Shown: positions 7,921-16,524, numbered from the stretch's first letter. The stretch is 64,000 nucleotides of DNA from an uncultured Collinsella sp. (GCA_958408685.1 CATYLC010000002.1:1-64000); one strand, 5' to 3'. The notes: a model not told the origin generated them from the letters alone. Numbers and translations are program-made.

Positions 7921-8763
7921 TTACTCCTCGGTGCTCTCGGCCGTATCGGCCGCAGCATCCTCGGGCGCCGCTTCGGGCTCCGGTGCGGGGCGCTTCTCGC
8001 CACCGTAGGTCACCGTCACCATCGCGGAGCGCAGGATGCGGTCCGCCATGCGGTAGCCCTTCTGGTACACGTCGTTGACGGTCTCGTCGTACTGCGATGC
8101 GTCCTCGACGCGACCCACGGCCTGATGCTCGAGCGGATCGAACGCCTCGCCCTTGGGGTCGATGGGCTCAACGCCCTCGTGCGCAAACACATCGAGCAGC
8201 TTGGCATGCACCGCGTCAACGCCATCGACGAACTGCTTAAAATCGTCGGAAAGCTCCTGGCTACGGGCATGGTCGATTGCACGCTCGATATCGTCAACCA
8301 CCGGCAGCAGCGCAGTGACGAGCTTCTCGGTCGCGCGCTCGCGCTCGGCGATACGCTCATTGGCGGTGCGGCGACGGAAGTTCTCCCAGTCGGCCTGCAG
8401 ACGGGCGGTACGCTCGGTGGCGTCCTTTGCCTTGTCCTCGGCGGCCTTCTGAGCCTCTGCCGCAGCATCGAGCTCACGGCGCACGTCGGCAAGCTCTTTC
8501 TGAGCCTGCTCGAACTTGAGCTTAAAGTCGTTGTCGGCGGCTTCCTCACCGGCGCGGATAGCGGCTTCCACCATCTCGTCCTCGGTCATCGTCGCCTCCT
8601 TGTTGGAATCCTCTACTTGGTTCTCGGCAGCCTCGGCGGCCGGGGCCTCGTTGGCCTCGGTAACGTCTGCGGCCTCTACGGGAATCTTCACGTCCTTCTC
8701 CTCAGAGTCAACGGGGGCGGCACCAACGGCGGCCGCCTCCGTGCGAGCTTTACGGGCGGACAT
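7921..8763 (-). CDS. grpE: Nucleotide exchange factor GrpE
   Basis: GrpE releases ADP from DnaK. The 280-residue product is longer than average because of acidic, Ala/Glu-rich extensions at both ends. The core (about 75-240) has the long coiled coil (KFEQAQKELADVRREL...) followed by the signature region ENFRRRTANERIAE and the C-terminal beta domain with VNDVYQKGYRMADRILRSAMVTV, the normal GrpE ending. It starts two bases after the dnaK stop codon, and its ribosome binding site lies inside the end of dnaK, so the two are translationally linked. Confidence 0.95.
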   Translation of the reverse strand: MSARKARTEAAAVGAAPVDSEEKDVKIPVEAADVTEANEAPAAEAAENQVEDSNKEATMTEDEMVEAAIRAGEEAADNDFKLKFEQAQKELADVRRELDAAAEAQKAAEDKAKDATERTARLQADWENFRRRTANERIAERERATEKLVTALLPVVDDIERAIDHARSQELSDDFKQFVDGVDAVHAKLLDVFAHEGVEPIDPKGEAFDPLEHQAVGRVEDASQYDETVNDVYQKGYRMADRILRSAMVTVTYGGEKRPAPEPEAAPEDAAADTAESTEE

Positions 8764-8765
8764 GA

Positions 8766-10658
8766 TTATTTGTCCTCGTCGTCCACAACCTCGTAGTCGG
8801 CGTCGACAACGTCATCGTCGGCAGGCTGGGCGCCAGCGGCACCGTCGGTCTGCTGCTGAGCGTCGGCATAGACAACCTGGGCCAGCTCGTAGGCCACGGA
8901 CTGCAGGGACTCGCCGGCGGCCTTGATGGCCTCGACGTCAGAGCCCTCGAGCGCCTTCTTGGCGTCGGCGATAGCGGCCTCGGCCTTGGACTTCACGTCG
9001 GCGGAAACCTTGTCGCCCAGCTCGTTGAGGGTCTGCTCGGTGGAGTAGCACAGACTGTCGGTCTGGTTGCGGACCTCGACCTCTTCCTTCTGCTTCTTGT
9101 CCTCCTCGGCATGAGCCTCGGCGTCCTTGACCATACGATCGACTTCGTCGTCGGACAGAGCAGTGGAGCCGGAAATGGTGATCTGCTGCTCCTTGCCGGT
9201 GCCCTTGTCCTTAGCGGAGACCTTGACGATACCGTTGGCGTCGATGTCGAAGGTGACCTCGATCTGCGGCACGCCGCGGCGGGCAGCCGGGATACCGGTC
9301 AGCTGGAACTTACCGAGCGACTTGTTGTCGCGGGCAAGCTCGCGCTCGCCCTGGAGCACGTTAATCTCGACGCTGGTCTGGTTGTCGGCAGCGGTGGAGT
9401 AGACCTCGGTCTTGGAGGTCGGGATCGTGGTGTTGCGGTCGATCATCTTGGTCATGATGCCGCCCATGGTCTCGACGCCCAGCGACAGCGGGGTAACGTC
9501 GAGCAGCAGGATGCCCTCGACGTCGCCGGTGAGCACGCCGCCCTGGACGGCAGCGCCGTCGGCAACGACCTCGTCGGGGTTCACGGACATGTTGGGCTGC
9601 TTGCCGGTCATGGTCTTGACGAGCTCCTGGACGGCGGGCATACGGGTGGAGCCGCCGACGAGGATGACCTCGGTCAGATCGGAGAGCTTAAGCTTGGCGT
9701 CGCGCAGGGCGTTGGTGACAGGCTGCTTGCAGCGCTCGAGCAGGTCGCGGGTGATCTTCTCGAACTCGGCGCGGGTCAACGTGTAGTTGAGGTGCAGCGG
9801 GCCAGACTGGTTCATGGTAATGAACGGCAGGTTGATGGTGGTCTGCTGGGCGGCGGAGAGCTCCTTCTTGGCGTTCTCGGCGGCCTCCTTCAGACGCTGC
9901 AGGGCCATGGGGTCCTGACGCAGGTCGACACCGTTCTCCTGCTGGAACTTATCGGCCATCCAATCGATAACGCGCTGATCCCAGTCGTCGCCGCCCAGGT
10001 GGTTGTCGCCCGAGGTGGACAGAACCTCAAACACGCCGTCGGCGAGGTCGAGGATGGAGACGTCGAAGGTGCCGCCGCCCAGGTCGAAGACCAAGATGCG
10101 CTGGTCGGTGCCCTGCTTGTCCAGACCATAGGCAAGAGCAGCAGCGGTCGGCTCGTTGACGATACGCTTGACGTTGAGGCCGGCGATCTTACCGGCGTCC
10201 TTGGTGGCCTGACGCTGGGCGTCGTTGAAGTAGGCCGGGACGGTGATGACGGCGTCGGTGACGGTCTCGCCCAGATACTTCTCGGCGTCGGCCTTCATCT
10301 TGGCGAGCACCATGGCGCTCACCTGCTCGGCGGTGTAATCCTTGCCCTCGATGTCGACGACGGCACGGCCGCCCTGGCCCTCCTTGACCTCATACGGCAC
10401 GGTCTTGATCTCAGAGGTGCACTCGGAGTACTTGCGGCCCATGAAGCGCTTGATGGAAAACACGGTGTTCTTGGGGTTGGTGACAGCCTGGTTCTTAGCG
10501 GCCTTACCCACGACGCGGTCGCCGTCAGCACGGAAGCCGACAACGGACGGGGTGGTGCGGTCGCCCTCGGCGTTCACGATAATGGTCGGAGAACCGCCCT
10601 CCAGAACAGCCATTGCAGAGTTAGTAGTACCAAGGTCGATACCAAGAATCTTGCCCAT
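8766..10658 (-). CDS. dnaK: Hsp70 chaperone DnaK
   Basis: The 630-residue Hsp70 begins MGKILGIDLGTTNSAMAVLEGG, with the phosphate-1 motif GIDLGTTNS. It also has VFDLGGGTFDVSILDL and ILVGGSTRMPAVQ in the ATPase domain, then the substrate-binding domain and the helical lid. The acidic C-terminal tail (DDDVVDADYEVVDDEDK) is the usual GrpE/J-protein-interacting end. It is the first gene of the operon and has a strong GA-rich ribosome binding site. The 27-bp operator it shares with clpB lies about 110 bases upstream. Confidence 0.98.
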   Translation of the reverse strand: MGKILGIDLGTTNSAMAVLEGGSPTIIVNAEGDRTTPSVVGFRADGDRVVGKAAKNQAVTNPKNTVFSIKRFMGRKYSECTSEIKTVPYEVKEGQGGRAVVDIEGKDYTAEQVSAMVLAKMKADAEKYLGETVTDAVITVPAYFNDAQRQATKDAGKIAGLNVKRIVNEPTAAALAYGLDKQGTDQRILVFDLGGGTFDVSILDLADGVFEVLSTSGDNHLGGDDWDQRVIDWMADKFQQENGVDLRQDPMALQRLKEAAENAKKELSAAQQTTINLPFITMNQSGPLHLNYTLTRAEFEKITRDLLERCKQPVTNALRDAKLKLSDLTEVILVGGSTRMPAVQELVKTMTGKQPNMSVNPDEVVADGAAVQGGVLTGDVEGILLLDVTPLSLGVETMGGIMTKMIDRNTTIPTSKTEVYSTAADNQTSVEINVLQGERELARDNKSLGKFQLTGIPAARRGVPQIEVTFDIDANGIVKVSAKDKGTGKEQQITISGSTALSDDEVDRMVKDAEAHAEEDKKQKEEVEVRNQTDSLCYSTEQTLNELGDKVSADVKSKAEAAIADAKKALEGSDVEAIKAAGESLQSVAYELAQVVYADAQQQTDGAAGAQPADDDVVDADYEVVDDEDK

Positions 10659-10767
10659 TAGAAATTCCCTCTCTCTTGTGCGTTCGCGCCGCCTCGGCGG
10701 TCTGCCGCGCGGCGCTTCGGCTTGTCTTTCAGGATGTAGTGTATCCCCTTATGGGCCGGAATATACA

Positions 10768-10794
10768 AAATCTAAGTCAATTCATATAAGATTT
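10768..10794. promoter_or_regulatory. Heat-shock operator of the dnaK operon
   Basis: AAATCTAAGTC-N5-ATATAAGATTT, identical in both 11-bp blocks to the clpB site at 3145-3171. On the minus strand the overlapping TTGACT and, about 9 bases on, TATATT suggest that the site overlaps promoter elements. HspR, encoded in the same operon, is the likely repressor. Confidence 0.78.
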
Positions 10795-10915
10795 CTTATT
10801 GCCGAGAGTTTAGGTTCTTAAATGCGCAGGTAGATGCGCTGATTGAGTTCTCGGCAAATCTATCGAGATCTATGTAGAGATGGCTGAGGCTTGGGTCCGG
10901 GGGTGCCTAGGGCCG

Positions 10916-11035
10916 CCTTGCGGAAAGCTCGTCCCGGTTTGGGCGTGGATTCCGGGTCGCAGTTTCCGCTAGCGGGCCCAACCGGAAACTGCGACCCGCT
11001 TTTCGGCCAAATAACGGGATGTCCTTTCCGCAAGG
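10916..11035. repeat. Nested palindromic element upstream of ferredoxin (copy 1)
   Basis: The outer stem is CCTTGCGGAAAG (10916-10927) with its complement at 11024-11035. The inner stem is GGGTCGCAGTTTCCG (10954-10968) with its perfect complement at 10983-10997 and a 14-base loop. A second element with the same layout and the shared TTCGGCCAAA segment is at 25969-26078. The rest of the 10795-11253 gap holds no recognisable gene. Confidence 0.8.
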
Positions 11036-11253
11036 GCGCTCAATAGCTCAATATTTCAAGTCACCTTTAGCTAACATTTGCGCAGCTCAACGGCCCCACC
11101 TGCGTGTTTTCTAGTAAACCTTGGCATACTCGGCGAACGGTATGAAGATGCCGGTCAGAGGGTATTGCAAACGGTCGCTCCCGTGGTATGTTTTTGCCCG
11201 AATCAAACCGACGCACATCGCCTGTAGCGTCGGTCAACAGAGAGGAAACTACC

Positions 11254-11439
11254 ATGGCTCATCCCGTAATTGATGCCGACGAGTGCATCGCTTGTGGCGT
11301 TTGCGTCGACTCCTGCCCCGCTGGCGTTCTGGAGCTCCAGGACGTCGCTACCGTCGCTGACGAGGATTCCTGCGTCGCCTGTGGCGCTTGCCAGGACGCT
11401 TGCCCCGCCGGCGCGATCACCGAGATCGTCGAGGAGTAA
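11254..11439 (+). CDS. 2[4Fe-4S] ferredoxin
   Basis: This 61-residue ferredoxin carries two CxxCxxCxxxCP clusters: CIACGVCVDSCP (about 11-22) and CVACGACQDACP (about 39-50). It is a low-potential electron carrier in the cytosol, as used by pyruvate:ferredoxin oxidoreductase or hydrogenase in anaerobes. I chose the ATG at 11254 because GAGAGGAAAC lies upstream and because clostridial-type ferredoxins start close to the first cluster. An in-frame upstream extension has no family similarity. It is monocistronic, with a strong terminator. Confidence 0.95.
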   Translation: MAHPVIDADECIACGVCVDSCPAGVLELQDVATVADEDSCVACGACQDACPAGAITEIVEE

Positions 11440-11479
11440 CAACTCCCCCACTTGCACACTCACAAGTACACCGTGCACA

Positions 11480-11517
11480 AAAAGGAGGCCTCCGCATCGC
11501 CGCGGAGGCCTCCTTTT
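11480..11517 (+). terminator. Ferredoxin terminator, probably bidirectional
   Basis: A 16-bp perfect stem (AAAAGGAGGCCTCCGC at 11480-11495, complement at 11502-11517) ends in a T-run on the plus strand and, by symmetry, on the minus strand. Confidence 0.9.
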
Positions 11518-11557
11518 GCTTATATGGGCAGCTAATTGGGGACGGGGCTACCTTGGC

Positions 11558-11624
11558 AGTTGCGGTGGAATAGTTCCTGTTTTATGGCTTGGATGCCGAT
11601 TTTAGGAACTATTTCACCGCAACT
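11558..11624. repeat. 21-bp inverted repeat between ferredoxin and niaR
   Basis: AGTTGCGGTGGAATAGTTCCT-type arms at 11558-11578 and 11604-11624 have one mismatch and a 25-base loop. It ends 18 bases before the niaR stop codon. The right arm matches bases 54-72 of the window, so it is a dispersed element. Confidence 0.75.
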
Positions 11625-11641
11625 TATAGATGCGGCGTCGA

Positions 11642-12187
11642 CTAGGACAAATCGTCCTCGTAGGGCATTAGGTCTGCCAGATAGCCCTTCTCCTTGAGCA
11701 TGGCCTCGATCTCGTCGAGGGTCTGCTCGTCCTCCGCCGCGACGCGATGGAAGTGATAGCCGCTCGTCACCGTTAGTAGCGGGAAACTCTTGCCGCTCTC
11801 GATATCGTGCAGGTAGCGCTCAACATCGCGACGATTGCGGATGTCCAGGTCGGCCGTGATCTTACCGTACACGCGGTGATTGACGATCACGTTGAGCACG
11901 GCGCCTCCGGCGTCGACGATACTCGTAAGCTCATCGCCTGCCTGCTCCACGCCGTGGCGAACCTTGACCAAGCGCGTGGGCACAGCGGGGCTGCTGGGGG
12001 CCTCCTGTAGTACATAGCCGCGATTGGTGGCGACGATATCGTGCCCGTCGGCGCGCAGCAGGGCGATGTCCTGCACCACGACCTGACGGCTCACGCCCAC
12101 CTCGCGGGCAAGCGCGCTGCCCGAGACCGGACCTTTGGCTCCCTCGAGCACGGCCAAGATGGCACGGCGACGCTCGCGGGCGTCCAT
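11642..12187 (-). CDS. niaR: NAD biosynthesis repressor NiaR (HTH plus 3H domain)
   Basis: NiaR represses NAD synthesis and niacin uptake genes, with nicotinate as corepressor. The 181-residue protein has an N-terminal winged HTH of the HTH_11 type (SGSALAREVGVSRQVVVQDIALLR, about 22-45) and a C-terminal 3H domain (about 80-175) with conserved histidines in VRHGVEQ, VNHRVYG and SGYHFHRV. It overlaps the nadC stop codon by one base (TAATG) and is the last gene of nadA-nadB-nadC-niaR. The operon is therefore autoregulated, probably through the palindrome at 15551-15594. Confidence 0.92.
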   Translation of the reverse strand: MDARERRRAILAVLEGAKGPVSGSALAREVGVSRQVVVQDIALLRADGHDIVATNRGYVLQEAPSSPAVPTRLVKVRHGVEQAGDELTSIVDAGGAVLNVIVNHRVYGKITADLDIRNRRDVERYLHDIESGKSFPLLTVTSGYHFHRVAAEDEQTLDEIEAMLKEKGYLADLMPYEDDLS

Positions 12188-13047
12188 TATTTACCGTCCA
12201 GCAGACGCAGGTGCTTAAGCGAGAGGTCGAGAATCGGCGCAGAGTGCGTCAACGCCCCCGAGCTAATAAAGTCAACGCCCAGGTCGGCGAGCGCTCGGAT
12301 ATTGCTGGCGTCCACGTTGCCCGAGCACTCGGTCTTGGCACGGCCGGCGATAAGCTCAATCGCGGCAGCCATGTCGTCGTGGGTCATGTTGTCGAACATG
12401 ATGATATCGGCGCCGGCCTCCACGGCCTCGCGCACCATGTCCAGGTTCTCGCACTCAATCTCGACCGTCGTGGTAAACGATGCATGGGCGCGCGCCATCT
12501 CGATCGCGCGTGCCACGCCGCCGGCGGCGTCGATGTGGTTGTCCTTGAGCATAACGGCCGTCGACAGGTTGTAACGGTGATTGCTGCCGCCGCCGATCTC
12601 GACTGCGGCTTTCTCGAAGACGCGCATGCCCGGCGTGGTCTTGCGCGTGTCGACAAGCACGGTCTTGGTGCCCACGAGCGCAGCCGCCATCCGATGCGTG
12701 TAAGTAGCGATGCCGCTCATGCGCTGCAGGTAGTTGAGCGCCACACGCTCGCCCGAAAGCAGCACGCGCGCGTCTCCGCGCACCTGGCCCACGTGATCGC
12801 CAGCGTGCACCTCGTCGCCGTCCGCGACATCAAACAACACGGAGCTCTGCGGATCCAGCAGCTCAAAGGTTCGAGCGAACACATCCAAGCCCGCGATGAT
12901 GCCATCGGCCTTGGCGATAAGCTCCACCGTGGCGGGGCGCGCCGTGGGGCACACGCTCGCCGTGCTCACGTCCTCAAACGTGATGTCCTCGCGCAGAGCC
13001 TGCAAAATCAGATCATCGACGACGAGCTTCATGGTAATGGGATTCAT
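12187..13047 (-). CDS. nadC: Quinolinate phosphoribosyltransferase NadC
   Basis: NadC converts quinolinate and PRPP to nicotinate mononucleotide. The 286 residues include the PRPP-binding and active-site features: LNYLQRMSGIAT, VDTRKTTPGMR with catalytic basic residues, GGGSNHRYNLSTAVMLKDNH, and the C-terminal VDFISSGALTHS. The start ATG at 13047 has GGAG six bases upstream, immediately after the nadB stop codon. It is the third enzyme of the de novo route encoded here. Confidence 0.96.
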   Translation of the reverse strand: MNPITMKLVVDDLILQALREDITFEDVSTASVCPTARPATVELIAKADGIIAGLDVFARTFELLDPQSSVLFDVADGDEVHAGDHVGQVRGDARVLLSGERVALNYLQRMSGIATYTHRMAAALVGTKTVLVDTRKTTPGMRVFEKAAVEIGGGSNHRYNLSTAVMLKDNHIDAAGGVARAIEMARAHASFTTTVEIECENLDMVREAVEAGADIIMFDNMTHDDMAAAIELIAGRAKTECSGNVDASNIRALADLGVDFISSGALTHSAPILDLSLKHLRLLDGK

Positions 13048-13050
13048 GGT

Positions 13051-14427
13051 CTACTCCTCCACGGCCTGCGTGCCGGCGGCACGGGCCAAATCATCGATTG
13101 CCAGGGCATCGGCGCTCAGGGCGCGGTGACGTCCGTCAAGCGCGGGCTCACCGGCCTGCTCCACGGCCAGCGACTTGCCGGTGCGCATACGCCAAGCAGC
13201 GCGGCGACCCCAGACTAGGGACTCGAGCAGGCTGTTGGAAGCCAGGCGGTTCTTGCCGTGCACGCCATTGCAGGCCGTCTCGCCGGCGGCGTAGAGCTCG
13301 GGCATCGAGGTGCGGCCGTTCTTGTCGACCCACACGCCGCCCATAAAGTAGTGCTGCGTGGGTGTGACGGGAATGGGCTCGTCCAAGATATCGCGACCGT
13401 CCTCCAGGCAGCGCGCGCGGATGTTGGCAAAGTGCCCGGTCACCACGTCGCGCTCAACGGGGGCAAAGCTCAGCCACTCGTGTTCGGTGCCGTCCTGCTT
13501 CATCTGCTCGCGGATGGCGGCGGCGACAACGTCGCGCGGCTGCAACTCGTCGGTAAAGCGCTCGCCGGCGGCATTGAGCAGAATCGCGCCCTCGCCGCGG
13601 CAGCTCTCGCTGATCAGGAATGTACGACCCGGCTGCGGCGAGAACAGTCCCGTGGGGTGAATCTGCACGTAGTCCAGGTGCTCCATCTTAATGCCATGCT
13701 CCTGAGCAATGTAGCAGGCATCGCCCGTGAGCTGCGGGTAGTTAGTCGAATGGTCGTATACGCCGCCGATACCGCCCGTAGCCCACAGCGTGTGGCGGGC
13801 ATGGATCTTAAAAGGCTCGCCGGCATGCACGCCCTCAGCGGCATTTTCCAGCTCGTCGGCGGGGCGAGCCGAATCGCCCTCATCCACGGCAACGGCGACA
13901 ACGCCGGTGCACACCGTGGCGTCATCGCGCTCGGCAGTCAGGATGTCGGTCATGGCAACGTGTTCGAGAATCTGCACGTTGTCCAGCTTACGGACAGCCT
14001 GGAGCAGCTTGGTCGTAATCTCCTTGCCCGTAATATCGGCATGGAAGGCAATGCGCGGGCGGCTGTGCGCGCCCTCGCGGGTAAAGTCGAGGCTGCCGTC
14101 GGCCTTGCGCTCAAAGTCCACGCCCATGGCCAGCAGGTCGTTGATGACCGAGCGGCTCGAGCGGATCATGATGTCAACGCTCTCGCGGCGATTCTCGTAG
14201 TGGCCGGCATGCATGGTGTCCTCAAAGAAGGCATCGTAGTCAGAGCCCTCGGGCAGTACGCAGATGCCGCCCTGCGCGAGCATCGAATCGCACTCGTCGA
14301 TGGCACCCTTGGAGAGCATGATTACGCGCGTGCTCGTCGGCAGATTGAGAGCCGCATACAGGCCCGCCACGCCGCAACCGGCAATGACGACGTCACACTC
14401 CATATCGGGGTATTGTTTGGTTTCCAC
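13051..14427 (-). CDS. nadB: L-aspartate oxidase NadB
   Basis: NadB is a flavoenzyme oxidising L-aspartate to iminoaspartate. It has the FAD-binding VVIAGCGVAGLYAALNLP near the N-terminus, the succinate dehydrogenase/fumarate reductase fold with RPRIAFHADITGKEI, and the active-site regions HPTGLFSPQPG and ELYAAGETACNGVHGKNRLASNSLLE. I place the start at the GTG at 14427 (VETKQYPD) because GAGAGG lies six bases upstream. The 458-residue length is slightly short of E. coli NadB, and the C-terminal helical region is reduced. It follows nadA with a short gap that contains a hairpin at 14450-14478. Confidence 0.94.
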   Translation of the reverse strand: METKQYPDMECDVVIAGCGVAGLYAALNLPTSTRVIMLSKGAIDECDSMLAQGGICVLPEGSDYDAFFEDTMHAGHYENRRESVDIMIRSSRSVINDLLAMGVDFERKADGSLDFTREGAHSRPRIAFHADITGKEITTKLLQAVRKLDNVQILEHVAMTDILTAERDDATVCTGVVAVAVDEGDSARPADELENAAEGVHAGEPFKIHARHTLWATGGIGGVYDHSTNYPQLTGDACYIAQEHGIKMEHLDYVQIHPTGLFSPQPGRTFLISESCRGEGAILLNAAGERFTDELQPRDVVAAAIREQMKQDGTEHEWLSFAPVERDVVTGHFANIRARCLEDGRDILDEPIPVTPTQHYFMGGVWVDKNGRTSMPELYAAGETACNGVHGKNRLASNSLLESLVWGRRAAWRMRTGKSLAVEQAGEPALDGRHRALSADALAIDDLARAAGTQAVEE

Positions 14428-14449
14428 AGGAATCCTCTCCCTTGTAATG

Positions 14450-14478
14450 TGGCATAAGGGATGGTCCCTCATGTCACA
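14450..14478. promoter_or_regulatory. Small hairpin between nadA and nadB
   Basis: GTGGCATAAGGGA and TCCCTCATGTCAC pair over 13 positions with two non-Watson-Crick positions around a 3-base loop. It lies upstream of the nadB ribosome binding site. A role in mRNA processing is a guess. Confidence 0.45.
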
Positions 14479-14483
14479 TTGGC

Positions 14484-15509
14484 TTAGCGCGTCGCGTACT
14501 CGAGCATGCGGTCGAGCGTGAGCTTGGCCTGATCGGCGGCCTCGTCCGACACGCCAATCTGCACCTCGCCCTCGCCCGTCTCCAGGCAGTGCACGAGCTT
14601 TTCGAGCGTGATGAGATCCATGTTGACGCAGGTGGGCTGCACCGCAGGAAAGTAGAACTTCTTTCCGGTGCCCTGGCAGCGGCGCTCGAGTTCGTAGAGC
14701 ACGCCGCGGACCGTCACGATGATGAACTCGTTGGCGTCCGACTCCTCGGCATACTTGATGATGCCGGCGGTGGAGCCGATGTAGTCAGCCTCGGCCAGGA
14801 CGTCGGCCTTGCACTCGGGGTGCGCCAGTACGAGCGCATCGGGATGCGCCTCCTGCGCGTCGACGATCTGCTCAACGGTGATGATGTGATGGCGCGGGCA
14901 GTAGCCGTTGTTGAGGATGACGTGCTTTTGGGGCACCTGCTCGGCCACAAAGCGGCCCAGGTTCTGGTCGGGAATGAACAAGATGTGCTGCTGCGGCAGC
15001 TCGGAGACAATCTTGACGGCGTTAGAGCTGGTAACGCACACATCACTCCAGCTCTTGATCTCGACCGTCGAGTTGACGTAGCACACCACGGCCAGGTCGT
15101 CGCCATACTCGGCGCGCGCCGCGTCGACCGTCTCGCGCTTGACCATGTGCGCCATGGGACAGTCCGCGCCCGGCTCGGGCAGCAGCACGGTCTTAGTGGG
15201 ATTGAGCAGCTTGGCGCTCTCGCCCATAAACTCCACGCCGCACAACACGATGGTCTGCTGCGGCAGGCTTTTGGCGAGCTTTGCCAGGTAGAAGCTATCG
15301 CCGACGTAATCGGCAACGGCTTGGACCTCAGGCGCCACGTAATAGTGCGCCAGGATCACCGCGTCACGTTGGGTTTTTAGTTGCTGAATGGCCTCGACGA
15401 GCTCTGCGGGCACCAATGCCGCGCGCTCCGTTGCCGTCGTTGCCGATGCCAGGCCGGCCGCAATGTCGCGTGCAAGCTCCGATGCATCCATGTTCGCGCT
15501 CTGTGCCAT
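14484..15509 (-). CDS. nadA: Quinolinate synthase NadA
   Basis: NadA condenses iminoaspartate with dihydroxyacetone phosphate to quinolinate using a [4Fe-4S] cluster. The 341-residue protein shows the NadA features VILAHYYVAPEVQAVADYVGDS, cluster cysteines in LCGVEFMGESAKLL, GYCPRHH and near PTCVNM, and HPECKADVLAEADYIGST. The ATG at 15509 is chosen because AGAGGGG lies five bases upstream; a TTG just before it is too close. It is the first gene of the nad operon, directly behind the 44-bp palindrome. Confidence 0.96.
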   Translation of the reverse strand: MAQSANMDASELARDIAAGLASATTATERAALVPAELVEAIQQLKTQRDAVILAHYYVAPEVQAVADYVGDSFYLAKLAKSLPQQTIVLCGVEFMGESAKLLNPTKTVLLPEPGADCPMAHMVKRETVDAARAEYGDDLAVVCYVNSTVEIKSWSDVCVTSSNAVKIVSELPQQHILFIPDQNLGRFVAEQVPQKHVILNNGYCPRHHIITVEQIVDAQEAHPDALVLAHPECKADVLAEADYIGSTAGIIKYAEESDANEFIIVTVRGVLYELERRCQGTGKKFYFPAVQPTCVNMDLITLEKLVHCLETGEGEVQIGVSDEAADQAKLTLDRMLEYATR

Positions 15510-15550
15510 CAAGGCCCCTCTCTTTTGGCGAATCTTGGAGCTTTAGTATG

Positions 15551-15594
15551 ACACCTAGGTTTACAGCTGACAAGACAGCTGTAAACCTAGGTGT
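15551..15594. promoter_or_regulatory. Perfect palindromic operator of the nad operon, probable NiaR site
   Basis: Arms ACACCTAGGTTTACAGCTG (15551-15569) and its exact complement (15576-15594) flank a 6-base centre. Each arm itself contains the small palindromes CCTAGG and CAGCTG. It lies 42 bases upstream of the nadA start, where a repressor would block transcription. NiaR is encoded in the same operon, which makes it the natural ligand. Confidence 0.8.
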
Positions 15595-15736
15595 AAAGTT
15601 GAAATAAAGATTCAATCATGTGGCAGGTCCATTTTCGAACTGGCAAGCTGAGGATAGCCGAGCTCTCGATAGCGCAGGAGGCATCTTTCGCCACCGCAAT
15701 ACCGCTTGGCGCGAGTTGCACGCCGTGGGGCGCAAA

Positions 15737-15767
15737 CGGTCCGCACCCCCACAAGCGGTCCGCACCC
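15737..15767 (+). promoter_or_regulatory. Two direct repeats upstream of the LytTR operon
   Basis: CGGTCCGCACCC occurs at 15737-15748 and again at 15756-15767, 19 bases start to start, shortly before the response regulator gene. LytTR regulators bind pairs of direct repeats of about this size, so this may be an autoregulatory site. No clear -35/-10 pair could be assigned. Confidence 0.5.
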
Positions 15768-15801
15768 AATGTGGCAAAATCGAACTACTTAAGGGGGCCG
15801 A

Positions 15802-16524
15802 ATGCTCAAGATTATTGCCTGCGACGATGACGTCGCTTTTCTAGATAGACTGCACCGAATGATCGACCGTTGGTCGAGCGAGACGGGCACGGCGGTCGAC
15901 GTTGCGCTCGTTACGCGTGGCGAGGACCTGCTGGCACGCCATGCCGCGTCGCGCGCCGACATCATTCTGCTCGACATGATCATGCCGCTCGTCAACGGCA
16001 TGGACACCGCACGCGAACTGCGCCAGGCCGACACCGCCGTGCGCCTGGTGTTTCTCACCTCATCGCCCGAGTTTGCACTGGAGTCCTACGAGGTCCGCGC
16101 CTTCGACTACCTGCTCAAGCCCGTGACTTACGAACGCCTGGCGCAGTTACTCGACGAGCTTTCGAGCATGCGCCCGGCGGCAACCGACGAGCTCGTGATC
16201 AAAACGTCCTTTGGCTACCACGCCCTGCGCCTGTCCGACATCGAATATGCCGAGGCGCGCAACAAGCACGTGGTTTTCCACCTGCGCGACGGACGCGATA
16301 TCGAGGCACTCGAGTCGTTCCGCAGCGTCGAGGACCGCTTGGAACAAAACGCGGTCTTCTTTAAATGCCACCGCAGCTACCAGGTCAACCTGCGCAATAT
16401 CGATCACTTTGACCGCACGGACATCGTCATGCGCTCGGGCGCGTGCATCCCGCTGTCGCGCAGCTGCAAGCAGGGATTCCAAGACGCCTACTTTGCGGTG
16501 CGCTTTGAGGGTGGGAGACACTGA
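15802..16524 (+). CDS. LytTR-family response regulator
   Basis: The 240-residue protein has an N-terminal receiver domain (about 1-120) with acidic residues in CDDD and phosphoacceptor Asp in IILLDMIMPLVNG, then a LytTR DNA-binding domain (about 145-235; SFGYHALRLSDIEYAEARNK, FFKCHRSYQVNLRNI). This is the AgrA/VirR/LytR class, which typically controls peptide signalling, virulence or cell-wall genes. Its stop overlaps the start of the sensor kinase (TGATG), so the two form a co-translated pair. Direct repeats upstream may be its own site. Confidence 0.93.
   Translation: MLKIIACDDDVAFLDRLHRMIDRWSSETGTAVDVALVTRGEDLLARHAASRADIILLDMIMPLVNGMDTARELRQADTAVRLVFLTSSPEFALESYEVRAFDYLLKPVTYERLAQLLDELSSMRPAATDELVIKTSFGYHALRLSDIEYAEARNKHVVFHLRDGRDIEALESFRSVEDRLEQNAVFFKCHRSYQVNLRNIDHFDRTDIVMRSGACIPLSRSCKQGFQDAYFAVRFEGGRH

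Noticed and set aside
7836..11035. CIRCE/HrcA control of the heat-shock operon
   Set aside because: No CIRCE inverted repeat (TTAGCACTC-N9-GAGTGCTAA) is seen, and hrcA is not present; an HspR gene and a different shared operator are.
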